From Streptomyces sp. NBC_00414 (GTDB lineage Bacteria > Actinomycetota > Actinomycetes > Streptomycetales > Streptomycetaceae): a DNA stretch of 64,000 nucleotides. The DNA is taken from assembly GCF_036038375.1 (NCBI RefSeq), contig NZ_CP107935.1, positions 10,286,653 to 10,350,652 of the forward strand, given 5' to 3'. The translations under genes and the position numbers were made by a program. Under the pieces are notes generated by a model that did not search any database, had not been told where the DNA came from, and saw nothing but the letters and a program-made list of their open reading frames with translations. Below are positions 9,715 through 17,316 of the stretch, in pieces; position 1 is the first letter of the stretch; each line of letters begins with the position of its first letter.

Positions 9715-10110
9715 TCAGCCCTCTGAAGCGGCGGCCGGGGCTGAAGGCTCCAAACATGCCGCCACCGTCTCAGGATCCAGAGCCGCCAAGCTCGCGAACA
9801 TACGCAGCGGCTCCGCCAGCGCCGAGCAGCACATCACGTACTGGTTGCTGCGCCCCTGCGGGATCGCCTCCACCAGCTCCTGCTCGCGCAGTGGCGCCAG
9901 GTGATGGCTGACCAGCGTCTGGCTCAGCCCGGTGGCCTCCTGCAACTCCTTCACCGTGCGCGGGCGTTGCGCGATCAGCAGAATCAGCGTCAACCGCGTC
10001 TCGTCCGCCAGAGCGCGCAGTTTCGGAGCCAGCAACTGTGCACGCTCACGCTCGCTGAGCCACTGCCCGGGATCGCTGACCGCGACCCTCAGCTTTGATG
10101 GCCGGGCCAT
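9715..10110 (-). CDS. ArsR-family transcriptional regulator
   Basis: 131 residues. The ATG at 10110 has an excellent AAGGAGG just upstream. A winged HTH is clear: ALADETRLTLILLIA, then TVKELQEATGLSQTLVSHHL (recognition helix) and a wing around PQGRSNQYVMC. It lacks the paired-Cys metal site of classical arsenic sensors; only two adjacent Cys in VMCCSALAE and one near the end are visible, so the inducer is uncertain. It is the second gene of a minus-strand operon behind an EmrB-type MFS exporter, and probably represses that operon through the inverted repeat at 11950-11973. Confidence 0.88.
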   Translation of the reverse strand: MARPSKLRVAVSDPGQWLSERERAQLLAPKLRALADETRLTLILLIAQRPRTVKELQEATGLSQTLVSHHLAPLREQELVEAIPQGRSNQYVMCCSALAEPLRMFASLAALDPETVAACLEPSAPAAASEG

Positions 10111-10224
10111 CACCACCTCCTTGTCACCCCCGCGCCCGTCGCTCGGGCCGGCACCGGCGGCGCGGGTGCTGTTGGAGGCGGGGCGAACTGCGTGTTCGAT
10201 CCTACGCATGGTGGCCGTGCCCGA

Positions 10225-11787
10225 CTACGAGCCGGTCCGGGCGTCGGCCTCGGGCTCCGCGGGCACGTCCGCGACCGGAGCCCCGTCCTCTTCCACTGTC
10301 TGCCCGCGGGGCAGGATGAACGCGGAGGCGATCGCTCCGACGGCTGCGACCGCGACAGCGACCGTCAACGTGCCGGTGAAGCCGTGCACAAAGGACTCCT
10401 GAGCGGCGGACAGCACCCGCTCGCCGGCCGCCCCGCCGATCTCTTGCGCGACCGCGGAGGCACCGGCGAGAGATTCGCGTACGGCGTCGCCCGCCTCTCC
10501 CGGCACCTGCGCGGCCTTGGGGAGGTCGTCGCGGTAGAGGGTGGCGATGATGCTGCCGCTGACCGCGATGCCCAGGGCGCCGCCGACCTGCATGCCCACG
10601 TCGGCGACAGCGGATCCCGCGCCCGCCTGGCGGGCCGCGGAGACGGCCAGGATGGCGTCCACGGCGGCGGGGAGGGCGATACCCATGCCGAGGCCGAACA
10701 CGGCAAGACCCCACAGGGCCTGTGCTTCGTCGTCGATCTGCAGTCCGGCGAGAACGCCGAGCCCGACCGCGCACAGCGCCAGGCCGATCACCACGGTGTT
10801 CCTGAGGCCTGTGCGTTCGACGAGCTTGGCGGAGAGCGGAGCGCCGATCATCATGGTGCCGATCGCCAGCATCCGCAGACCGGCGCCGAGCGGGTCCAGT
10901 TCAAGGACCGACTGCAGGTACTGGGTGAGCAGGTACAGGCCGCTGTAGAGGCCGAAGGACGTGCAGGCGATGGCCAAGGCGCCGCCGCCGTAGCGGGCGT
11001 TGAGGAACAGGCCGATGTCGAGCATGGGGTGCTCGGTGCGCTTCTCCCACAGGACGAAACCGACCATGAGTGCGACGCCGGCGAGGAGCGAGCCGAGGGT
11101 CACGATGTCGCCCCACCCGTTGTGGGGGGCTTCCACCAGGCCGTACACGATGGCGACGAGCCCGGCGACCGAGAGCAGCGCGCCGACGAGGTCCAGGCCG
11201 GGGTGGCCGTCGGCCTTGGACTCGGGGATCAGTTTGAAGCCGCCGATGAGCGCGATGGCCGCCAGCGGCACGTTGATGAGGAACATCGAGCCCCACCAGA
11301 AGTGCTCCAGCAGCAGGCCGCTGACGACCGGGCCGAGCGGTACGCCGACCGCGGCGGCGCCCGACCAGATGCCGATGGCCTTGCCCTGTTCCTCCGGCGG
11401 GAAGACGTCCTTGATGATGGCCAGGGTGGCGGGCATCATCAAGGCTGCCGAGATGCCCATCGTGGCGCGGAAAGTGATGAGCAGTTCGGGGCTGGAGGCG
11501 AACGCGGCACCGAGGCTGGTCACTGCGAAGGCGGCCAGTCCGATGGCGAGCAGCTTCTTGCGGCCGAAGCGGTCCGACAGTCCTCCCGCCATCAGCAGCA
11601 GTCCGCCGAAGGCCAGTGCGTAGGAGTCGACGGTCCACTGCAACTGGCTGCTGCTGGCGTCCAGGTCCTTCTGGATGCTGGGCAGGGCCAGATTCAGGAT
11701 CAGGGTGTCAAGCCCGATCAGAACCAGACTCAGACACAGGATGGCCAGAATCTGCCATCGGCGGGGATGTCCGGCAGGGCGGTTCAC
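10225..11787 (-). CDS. MFS transporter, DHA2/EmrB-QacA type (about 14 membrane segments)
   Basis: 520 residues from GTG 11787, with GAGGAG six nt upstream. It shows the drug:H+ antiporter-2 signature: LDTLILNLALPSIQKDL in TM1, LSDRFGRKK in the first cytoplasmic loop (motif A), GISAALMMPATLAI, and GPVVSGLLLEHFWW for motif C/TM5. Members export hydrophobic drugs, and 14-TM members often sit in antibiotic clusters for self-resistance. Position next to an ArsR regulator and between the decarboxylase and the core arsenic enzymes makes export of the final arsenical plausible. Substrate not deducible from sequence. Confidence 0.9.
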   Translation of the reverse strand: MNRPAGHPRRWQILAILCLSLVLIGLDTLILNLALPSIQKDLDASSSQLQWTVDSYALAFGGLLLMAGGLSDRFGRKKLLAIGLAAFAVTSLGAAFASSPELLITFRATMGISAALMMPATLAIIKDVFPPEEQGKAIGIWSGAAAVGVPLGPVVSGLLLEHFWWGSMFLINVPLAAIALIGGFKLIPESKADGHPGLDLVGALLSVAGLVAIVYGLVEAPHNGWGDIVTLGSLLAGVALMVGFVLWEKRTEHPMLDIGLFLNARYGGGALAIACTSFGLYSGLYLLTQYLQSVLELDPLGAGLRMLAIGTMMIGAPLSAKLVERTGLRNTVVIGLALCAVGLGVLAGLQIDDEAQALWGLAVFGLGMGIALPAAVDAILAVSAARQAGAGSAVADVGMQVGGALGIAVSGSIIATLYRDDLPKAAQVPGEAGDAVRESLAGASAVAQEIGGAAGERVLSAAQESFVHGFTGTLTVAVAVAAVGAIASAFILPRGQTVEEDGAPVADVPAEPEADARTGS

Positions 11788-11949
11788 AAAGATCTCCTCA
11801 AGGACGCAATCAGGCTGGGGGACGCCAACAGCGGCGGGCCCGGGGCGTGTTCGTGCGCGGGGCCGCTTGTGATGGGGTGCCGGAGGCCGGTCTCCACGGG
11901 GGATGAGGGCCGACCTCCGGCGGTCCACAGACTAACCAGCATCGAGTGG

Positions 11950-11973
11950 TATCAACAGTGAATGCTGTTGATA
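11950..11973. promoter_or_regulatory. Candidate ArsR operator (inverted repeat)
   Basis: Perfect 9-bp arms, TATCAACAG (11950-11958) and CTGTTGATA (11965-11973), separated by 6 bp. This has the ATCAA-N6-TTGAT form typical of ArsR/SmtB operators. It lies 163 bp upstream of the MFS-arsR operon start. The TCAACA half-site recurs at the other arsR promoter near 24.1-24.2 kb. Confidence 0.7.
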
Positions 11974-12601
11974 ACGGCTTGCTTTGGACTCTCGTTTCAG
12001 CCATCTACCCGAGATCTCCACTCTGCGCCCGCATGTGGCTCGAAGTGGCATTGACCTGCGGAGACTTGAAGGAGGTCGGTCATGTCCGCGATGGCAACTC
12101 TTCGCGTCTGCGTGGCGCGCCGCTGGCTGTGCGGGGGCTTCGGTGTGTGCTGTTACCGGCGATTGCTCCCTGATGGCCTGCGGAAACGTGCCTCGGACTG
12201 GTGGTTCGTGAGCGGTGTTGAGCGGGGTTGGCGGAAAAAGACCGTCGGCTGAAAACCGGGTCTCGAATACTTTGACCGCCATCGATACATTGAGCGAGAA
12301 GCAGCACGGGGGCCTGTACGAGCGGGCCCGTCCTGGTGCCAGGGGGGCTGAAAGACGTTGCATGGACCCGACAGGCAGACGGTTGGCTCATTAATGTGCC
12401 CGGCCGTGCCGTAGGCGTATTGCGCGCTCCATTCACCCTTCAACCGCGCTGTGGCGGCACGGTTCCTGACACCACATCACATCCCCACCAGAACGCAGCG
12501 GTCGTGCGGTCGGCGCACTGCTCGCTGCGGTTTTACAGGGCTGGAACGGTCGCTGGCGACGGCTGTCCCACGCCTGGCCCGCAATCCTTGAAGGGAAAAC
12601 G
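11974..12601. other. Intergenic region between divergent arsenic operons
   Basis: About 630 bp without a convincing gene. It should contain the promoter of the gene starting at 12602 and perhaps an untranslated leader. Beyond the operator at 11950-11973 I see no clear riboswitch or terminator. Confidence 0.5.
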
Positions 12602-13321
12602 ATGTCAGACTCTGCGCAGCCTCGCCTAGCCCTGGTGGGCGATCGTGGCAACCACGATGAGCCGTCTCACCCCAAGATCGACGCCATGCGCGAGCAGTGG
12701 GACGTAGTCACAGAGTGGGTTCCGACGGTCGACATCCACGATGCCTCCCGGCTCGACGGGTTCGACGGCATCTGGGTCGTCCCCGGGGCGCCGTACTTCG
12801 ACCAGAAGGGCGTGCACCTCGCCGTCCGCCACGCCCGTGAGAACGCGCTGCCCTTCCTCGGTACCTGCGGCGGGTTCTTCAGCGCCCTCATCGAGCACGC
12901 GCAGAACGTGCTGCACCTTCCCGAAGCGGAAGGCGTGGACGAGGACCCGGAGAAGCTCCTGCCCCTGGTCACCCCCCTGACATGCTCATTCCGCGGCGAG
13001 AAGGCCCCCCTGACGGTCAAGGAGGACTCGCTGCTCGCCTCGATCTACGGCACGACCAACGTCGAGGAGGTTTTCCACTGCGAGTACGGGCTGACGGCCG
13101 ACTTCATGGGCGCCGCCAGCCAGGGCTCCCTGCAGATCAGCGCCTGGGACAGCGACGGCGCGCCGCGCGCCCTGGAGATCACCGGACACCCGTTCTTCAT
13201 GGGCAGCCTCTTCCAGCCCGAACTGTCCTCCGCCCCCGGCGATGAGCACGTCATTCTGAAGACCTTCCTCAACGCGGTGCGAGTGTCGGCGAGCACGCCG
13301 TCGCCCCAGCACGCCCTCTGA
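12602..13321 (+). CDS. Stand-alone CTP-synthase-type glutamine amidotransferase domain
   Basis: 239 residues matching only the C-terminal class I amidotransferase half of CTP synthase; the ammonia-ligase half is absent. The nucleophile elbow is FLGTCGGF. The usual C-terminal triad motif, FHPE in CTP synthase, reads LFQPEL here, so the catalytic His is replaced by Gln while the FFMG context is kept. This matches the small family named CTP synthase C-terminal region-related (seleno)protein. Loss of the His argues against ordinary glutaminase chemistry, so a binding or thiol-based role is possible. A CTP-synthase-like gene is also part of described arseno-organic clusters, so the association is probably functional, but its reaction is unknown. 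It precedes the molybdoenzyme by 118 bp containing a hairpin. Confidence 0.8.
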   Translation: MSDSAQPRLALVGDRGNHDEPSHPKIDAMREQWDVVTEWVPTVDIHDASRLDGFDGIWVVPGAPYFDQKGVHLAVRHARENALPFLGTCGGFFSALIEHAQNVLHLPEAEGVDEDPEKLLPLVTPLTCSFRGEKAPLTVKEDSLLASIYGTTNVEEVFHCEYGLTADFMGAASQGSLQISAWDSDGAPRALEITGHPFFMGSLFQPELSSAPGDEHVILKTFLNAVRVSASTPSPQHAL

Positions 13322-13355
13322 CGCAGCTTCGTTCGCTGCCCCTCAATTTCTGACA

Positions 13356-13383
13356 CGGCCGTGCGCCCGGGTGCGCACGGCCG
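13356..13383 (+). terminator. Hairpin between amidotransferase and molybdoenzyme genes
   Basis: A perfect 11-bp G+C-rich stem (13356-13366 with 13373-13383), 6-nt loop, 34 bp after the stop codon; terminator or attenuator. Confidence 0.65.
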
Positions 13384-13439
13384 CGGGCACCGCCATGCCC
13401 GCCTTGTCCCCACACCAGGCGGAAGGATCGCTCACGCGC

Positions 13440-15950
13440 ATGAAGCACGACCAGCATGGGATCTCCCGAAGAGGATTCGTCCGGGGCAGCGTCGTCGGCA
13501 GTGCCGGCCTGGGCGCCCCTGTTCTGCTGCCGCTGGTGGCGGCCAGCGCTGCCGAGTCCGGCAGCCCCGACACCCCGGGCAGTGTTCCGGGCGCGAGTTT
13601 CACCGACCAGTCGGCGGCCCTGACCCCGGACCGGACGGTGGCCACGGCCTGCCAGTTCTGCAACTCCAACTGCCGCCTCAACGTCGACCTCAAGGCCGAC
13701 CGGATCATCGCCGTCCGCGGCGAGGACGGCGACCCCGTCCAGAACGGCCAGGTCTGCGTCAAGGCCGAGATGATGCCGCAGCTGGTCTACAACAAGGAAC
13801 GCCTCACCACCCCGTTACGTCGTGTCTCGGGCAAGAAGGGTGCGGCGAACTCCAAGTTCGAGGCCATCAGCTGGGACGAGGCCTACCGCACCATCGCCCG
13901 CAAGTTGCTGCACCTGCGCGACACCGGCCAGGTACACACGATCGCCAACCGCACCACCGGCCGGATGCCGCGCGGCACCGGCTCTCTGGTGGGCCGCCTG
14001 TTCGCGATGCTGGGCAGTCCGAACAACACCGACGTCGGCCCGGTCTGCAACGACGCCGGCGGCAACGCGCTCGCGGCCACCTTCGGCCTGGGCAACTTCA
14101 CCAACGGCTACGGCATCGACGGCGCCACGGGCAAGGACGACCTCGGCTCCGCCCGGCACTACCTGTTCCTGGGCACCAACCAGGCCGAGACCCACCCGGT
14201 GACGTTCGACTACCTGCTGCGCGAACGCAAGAAGACCAAGGCCACGCTCACCGTCGTCGACCCCCGACTGACACCGACCGGAGCAGCCGCGGACCGGTGG
14301 GTGGCGCCCAAGCCCCACACCGACCTGGCCCTGCTGCTCGGCATGCTGCACCACATCGTCGAACAGCGCCTGTACGACCAGGCGTTCACCGACCGGTGGG
14401 TGACCGGCTTCGGTGAGCTGCGCGCCCATCTGGCCAAGCACCAGTACACGCCCGCCTGGGCCGCGAAGGTCACCGGCCTGCCCGCCGCCACCATCACGGC
14501 CATGGCCGAGGAGTACGCCGGCGCCGAACCTGCCGCGATCTTCTGCAACGCCGGTATCTCGCACCAGCTCGGCGCCTTCGACACCTACCGGGTGCTCACG
14601 TTCCTCGCCGCGATCACCGGCAACATAGGCAAGCCCGGCGGCGGCTGCAACTTCATGCACAACACCTGGCCCGGCGACCTGCACCTGCCGCCTCTGGAAG
14701 CCGAGACGCCCGAGCGCCGCGAAGCCCTGCCGGTCGGCCCGGACTACTTCGCCGAGTCCATCCTCACCGGCCAGCCCTACCAGCTGCGCGCCGTCATCAC
14801 CCAGGGCAACCCGCTGGTGTCCTCCGCCAACACCACCAAGGTCCGCAAAGCCTTCGAACAGCTCGACTTCTACGTCTACACCGGCCTGTTCATGGAAGAG
14901 CCCGCCACCTACGCCGACATCATCCTGCCCGTCTGCAGCGGACTGGAGATGGAAGGCGTCTACATGCGCCGCGACGACCGCGCCATCCGCTGGCAGGACC
15001 AAGTCGTCGACCGCGTCGGCCAGTCCCGCCCCGACTACGAGATCTGGATCGGCCTCGCCCACGCGCTGGCCGACCTCGACACCCGCCGCCCGGCGAAGGA
15101 ATGGCGCGAGGCGTTCCCCAAGCGGTGGATGGACTACAAGAACCTGTGGGCCGACTTCGTGAAGCACACGCCCGGCGCGGGCGGCATGACGCGCGAGCGC
15201 ATGAGCAAGCGCACCGAGCCGCTGCGCTGGCCGTGCCCCACACCCGAGCACCCCGGGGTCAGCACCCTCTACCTCGACCACCCCAGCTGGTACGAGGCCG
15301 CGGAATCCCTGGACGCGGCGCATCGGGGAAAACGCTTCCTCACCCCCAGCGGCAAGGTCGAACTCACCACCCCCGCGCTGGAGAAGAGCCTGTCGACCGC
15401 CGGACACACCGCGCTGCCGATCTTCTACACCCACCCCGAGGTCACCGGCGCCCACCCCACCGTGGCCTACAGCAAGAAGCTGGTCACCAGCCCCATCAAC
15501 CCGCAGGCCCTCACCCACCCGGTGCGACTGGGCGTGCCCGGCAACGGTGACGTGCACCGCACCTTCCCGCTGATGGGCATGACCGGACGACCCAGCGTCG
15601 TGCACTTCGCCGAGATGACCCACTGGACCCCCACCGGCAAACAGCTCAACGGCATCCGCTTCATCCAGATCCACCCGAAGACGGCCCAGCGCGCAGGCAT
15701 CGCCGACGGCGACGACGTACGGGTGGAGAGCCCGCGGGGCGCCGTGAGCGGCACCGCACTCTTCTGGGACGGCATCCGGCCCGACACCGTGTTCGTTCCC
15801 AACACCTTCGGCCCCGCCCAGAAGGTCGGCGACCTCTTCGACGACCCGCGCTACGAACCCGCCAACACGCTGCCCGACGACCAGTACTACGACAACCTCT
15901 CCGGCCAGCAGGCCTACAAATGCTTCGCCTGCCGCGTCGTCAAAGCCTGA
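13440..15950 (+). CDS. Exported molybdopterin oxidoreductase (ArrA/ArxA/NapA-like), candidate arsenic oxidoreductase
   Basis: 836 residues. The N terminus carries a Tat signal (SRRGFVRGS, then a hydrophobic stretch to about residue 38). A [4Fe-4S] motif C-x2-C-x3-C-x27-C (Cys71, 74, 78, 106) matches ArrA, ArxA, NapA and Fdh-type enzymes, unlike the 3Fe-4S motif of AioA. The C-terminal molydopterin-dinucleotide-binding domain is present. The segment that aligns with the usual Mo-ligating Cys/SeCys reads NRTTGRMPRGTG, so no Cys ligand is apparent. No Fe-S electron-transfer (B) subunit or membrane anchor gene lies beside it, so it is an orphan catalytic subunit. Codon 126 is TTA (13815-13817), implying bldA dependence. 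The core arsenic genes follow after 43 bp. Oxidation of arsenite to arsenate outside the membrane would fit the downstream importer; this is inference. Confidence 0.85.
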   Translation: MKHDQHGISRRGFVRGSVVGSAGLGAPVLLPLVAASAAESGSPDTPGSVPGASFTDQSAALTPDRTVATACQFCNSNCRLNVDLKADRIIAVRGEDGDPVQNGQVCVKAEMMPQLVYNKERLTTPLRRVSGKKGAANSKFEAISWDEAYRTIARKLLHLRDTGQVHTIANRTTGRMPRGTGSLVGRLFAMLGSPNNTDVGPVCNDAGGNALAATFGLGNFTNGYGIDGATGKDDLGSARHYLFLGTNQAETHPVTFDYLLRERKKTKATLTVVDPRLTPTGAAADRWVAPKPHTDLALLLGMLHHIVEQRLYDQAFTDRWVTGFGELRAHLAKHQYTPAWAAKVTGLPAATITAMAEEYAGAEPAAIFCNAGISHQLGAFDTYRVLTFLAAITGNIGKPGGGCNFMHNTWPGDLHLPPLEAETPERREALPVGPDYFAESILTGQPYQLRAVITQGNPLVSSANTTKVRKAFEQLDFYVYTGLFMEEPATYADIILPVCSGLEMEGVYMRRDDRAIRWQDQVVDRVGQSRPDYEIWIGLAHALADLDTRRPAKEWREAFPKRWMDYKNLWADFVKHTPGAGGMTRERMSKRTEPLRWPCPTPEHPGVSTLYLDHPSWYEAAESLDAAHRGKRFLTPSGKVELTTPALEKSLSTAGHTALPIFYTHPEVTGAHPTVAYSKKLVTSPINPQALTHPVRLGVPGNGDVHRTFPLMGMTGRPSVVHFAEMTHWTPTGKQLNGIRFIQIHPKTAQRAGIADGDDVRVESPRGAVSGTALFWDGIRPDTVFVPNTFGPAQKVGDLFDDPRYEPANTLPDDQYYDNLSGQQAYKCFACRVVKA

Positions 15951-15993
15951 CCAGCCCCAAGGCCCGCATCCGCGCAACCCCACGGAGGACCGT

Positions 15994-17316
15994 ATGAACG
16001 CGACACCCGACCCGCGCCTGAAGGCCGAAGAGGTATCCGTGCTGCCCCTGGCGGCCTTCGACGAACGCGTCAACGTCCTCGGCTCCAAGAGCTACACCAA
16101 CCGCTACCTGGCCATCGCCTCCCTCTCGGGCCGCGAGACCGTCATCAACGGCGCCCTGCTGTCCGACGACACCCTCTACTTCGCCCGCGCCATCGAGACG
16201 TTCGGCCACGTCACCTGCGCCGTCGACCACGCCACCGCCAGCATCCACGTCACTCCCACCGGCCGGCCCATGCGCGCCCCGAAGGACGACATCTTCGTCG
16301 GCGGCGCCGGCACCCCCCTGCGCTTCCTGATCTCCATGGCCGGCCACGCCCAGGGCACCACGATCATCACGGGCAACACCCGCATGCAGGAGCGGCCCAT
16401 GGGCGACCTGCTGCAGGCGCTGCCGCCGCTCGGTGTGGACGCCACCGCGGTCCGCGGCAACGGCAGCCCGCCGATCCGCGTCGTGGGCGGCTCCTTCAAA
16501 GGCGGCGCCACCACCATCAACGGTGTCGTCTCCAGCCAGTTCACCTCCAGCCTGATCATCAACGCGCTGCGCGCCGAGAACGACACCCACATCACCATCG
16601 CGGACGAACTGGTCTCCAAGCCGTACGTCGAGATGACGCTGGCCGCCCTCAAGGAGATGGGCGTGCACGTCGGCCGCGACGGCTACCGCACGTTCACCGT
16701 CGCGGCCGGCCAGCAGGCCCGCGGCGGCGAGGTCACCGTCGAGCCCGACGCCTCGGGCATGTCCTACTTCCTGGCCGCCGCCGCCATCCTGGGCAGCCGC
16801 GTCGTCATCCCCGGCATCGGCTCCGGCTCACACCAGGGCGACGTCCACCTGGTCGACACCCTGGAGCGGATGGGCTGTCGTACCCAGGTCACCGACGACG
16901 AGATCACCCTGACCGGCGGCCCGCTGCGCGCCATCGACATCGACATGGAGGCCATGCCCGACGTCGTACCGTCCCTGGCCGCCGTCGCCGCCTACGCCGA
17001 AGGCACCACCCGCATCACCAACATCGCCTCGCTGCGCGTCAAGGAGTGCGACCGCATCGCCGCCGTCACCACCGAACTGCGCAAGATGGGCATCGAGGTC
17101 GAGGAACTCCCCGACGCGATGTACATCACCGGCGGCACCCCGCACGGCGCGACCATCGACACCTACGACGACCACCGCATCGCCATGACCTTCGCCATCG
17201 CCGGCCTGCGCACCGAAGGCGTCGTCATCAAGGACCCGGGCTGCGTCGCAAAGTCCTTCCCCACCTTCTGGCAGACCCTCGACACCCTCCACCCCACCCT
17301 GGAGAGCACCAAGTGA
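15994..17316 (+). CDS. EPSP synthase family enzyme, candidate arsenoenolpyruvate synthase
   Basis: 440 residues from ATG 15994 with GGAGG five nt upstream. All EPSP-synthase landmarks are recognisable but altered: GSKSYTNR (for GSKSxSNR), GGAGTPLRFL (for GNAGTAxR), RMQERPMGDL, SSQFTSSLI, EPDASGMSYFLAA, RVKECDRIAA, DDHRIAMTF and DPGCVAKSFP. EPSP synthase moves enolpyruvate from PEP to shikimate-3-phosphate. The described actinomycete arseno-organic pathway uses a divergent paralogue for an arsenate/PEP step giving arsenoenolpyruvate. Coupling to the phosphoglycerate-mutase-like gene by a GTGA overlap, and the arsenic genes on both sides, support that role here instead of shikimate metabolism. 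Confidence 0.9.
   Translation: MNATPDPRLKAEEVSVLPLAAFDERVNVLGSKSYTNRYLAIASLSGRETVINGALLSDDTLYFARAIETFGHVTCAVDHATASIHVTPTGRPMRAPKDDIFVGGAGTPLRFLISMAGHAQGTTIITGNTRMQERPMGDLLQALPPLGVDATAVRGNGSPPIRVVGGSFKGGATTINGVVSSQFTSSLIINALRAENDTHITIADELVSKPYVEMTLAALKEMGVHVGRDGYRTFTVAAGQQARGGEVTVEPDASGMSYFLAAAAILGSRVVIPGIGSGSHQGDVHLVDTLERMGCRTQVTDDEITLTGGPLRAIDIDMEAMPDVVPSLAAVAAYAEGTTRITNIASLRVKECDRIAAVTTELRKMGIEVEELPDAMYITGGTPHGATIDTYDDHRIAMTFAIAGLRTEGVVIKDPGCVAKSFPTFWQTLDTLHPTLESTK

Noticed and set aside
10192..11961. Long plus-strand frame opposite the 14-TM MFS gene
   Set aside because: Repetitive Gly/Gln/Ala product typical of antisense frames in G+C-rich genes; the minus-strand MFS motifs are decisive.
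13815..16088. 757-codon minus-strand frame opposite the molybdoenzyme
   Set aside because: Val/Gly/Ala-rich antisense shadow without domains.
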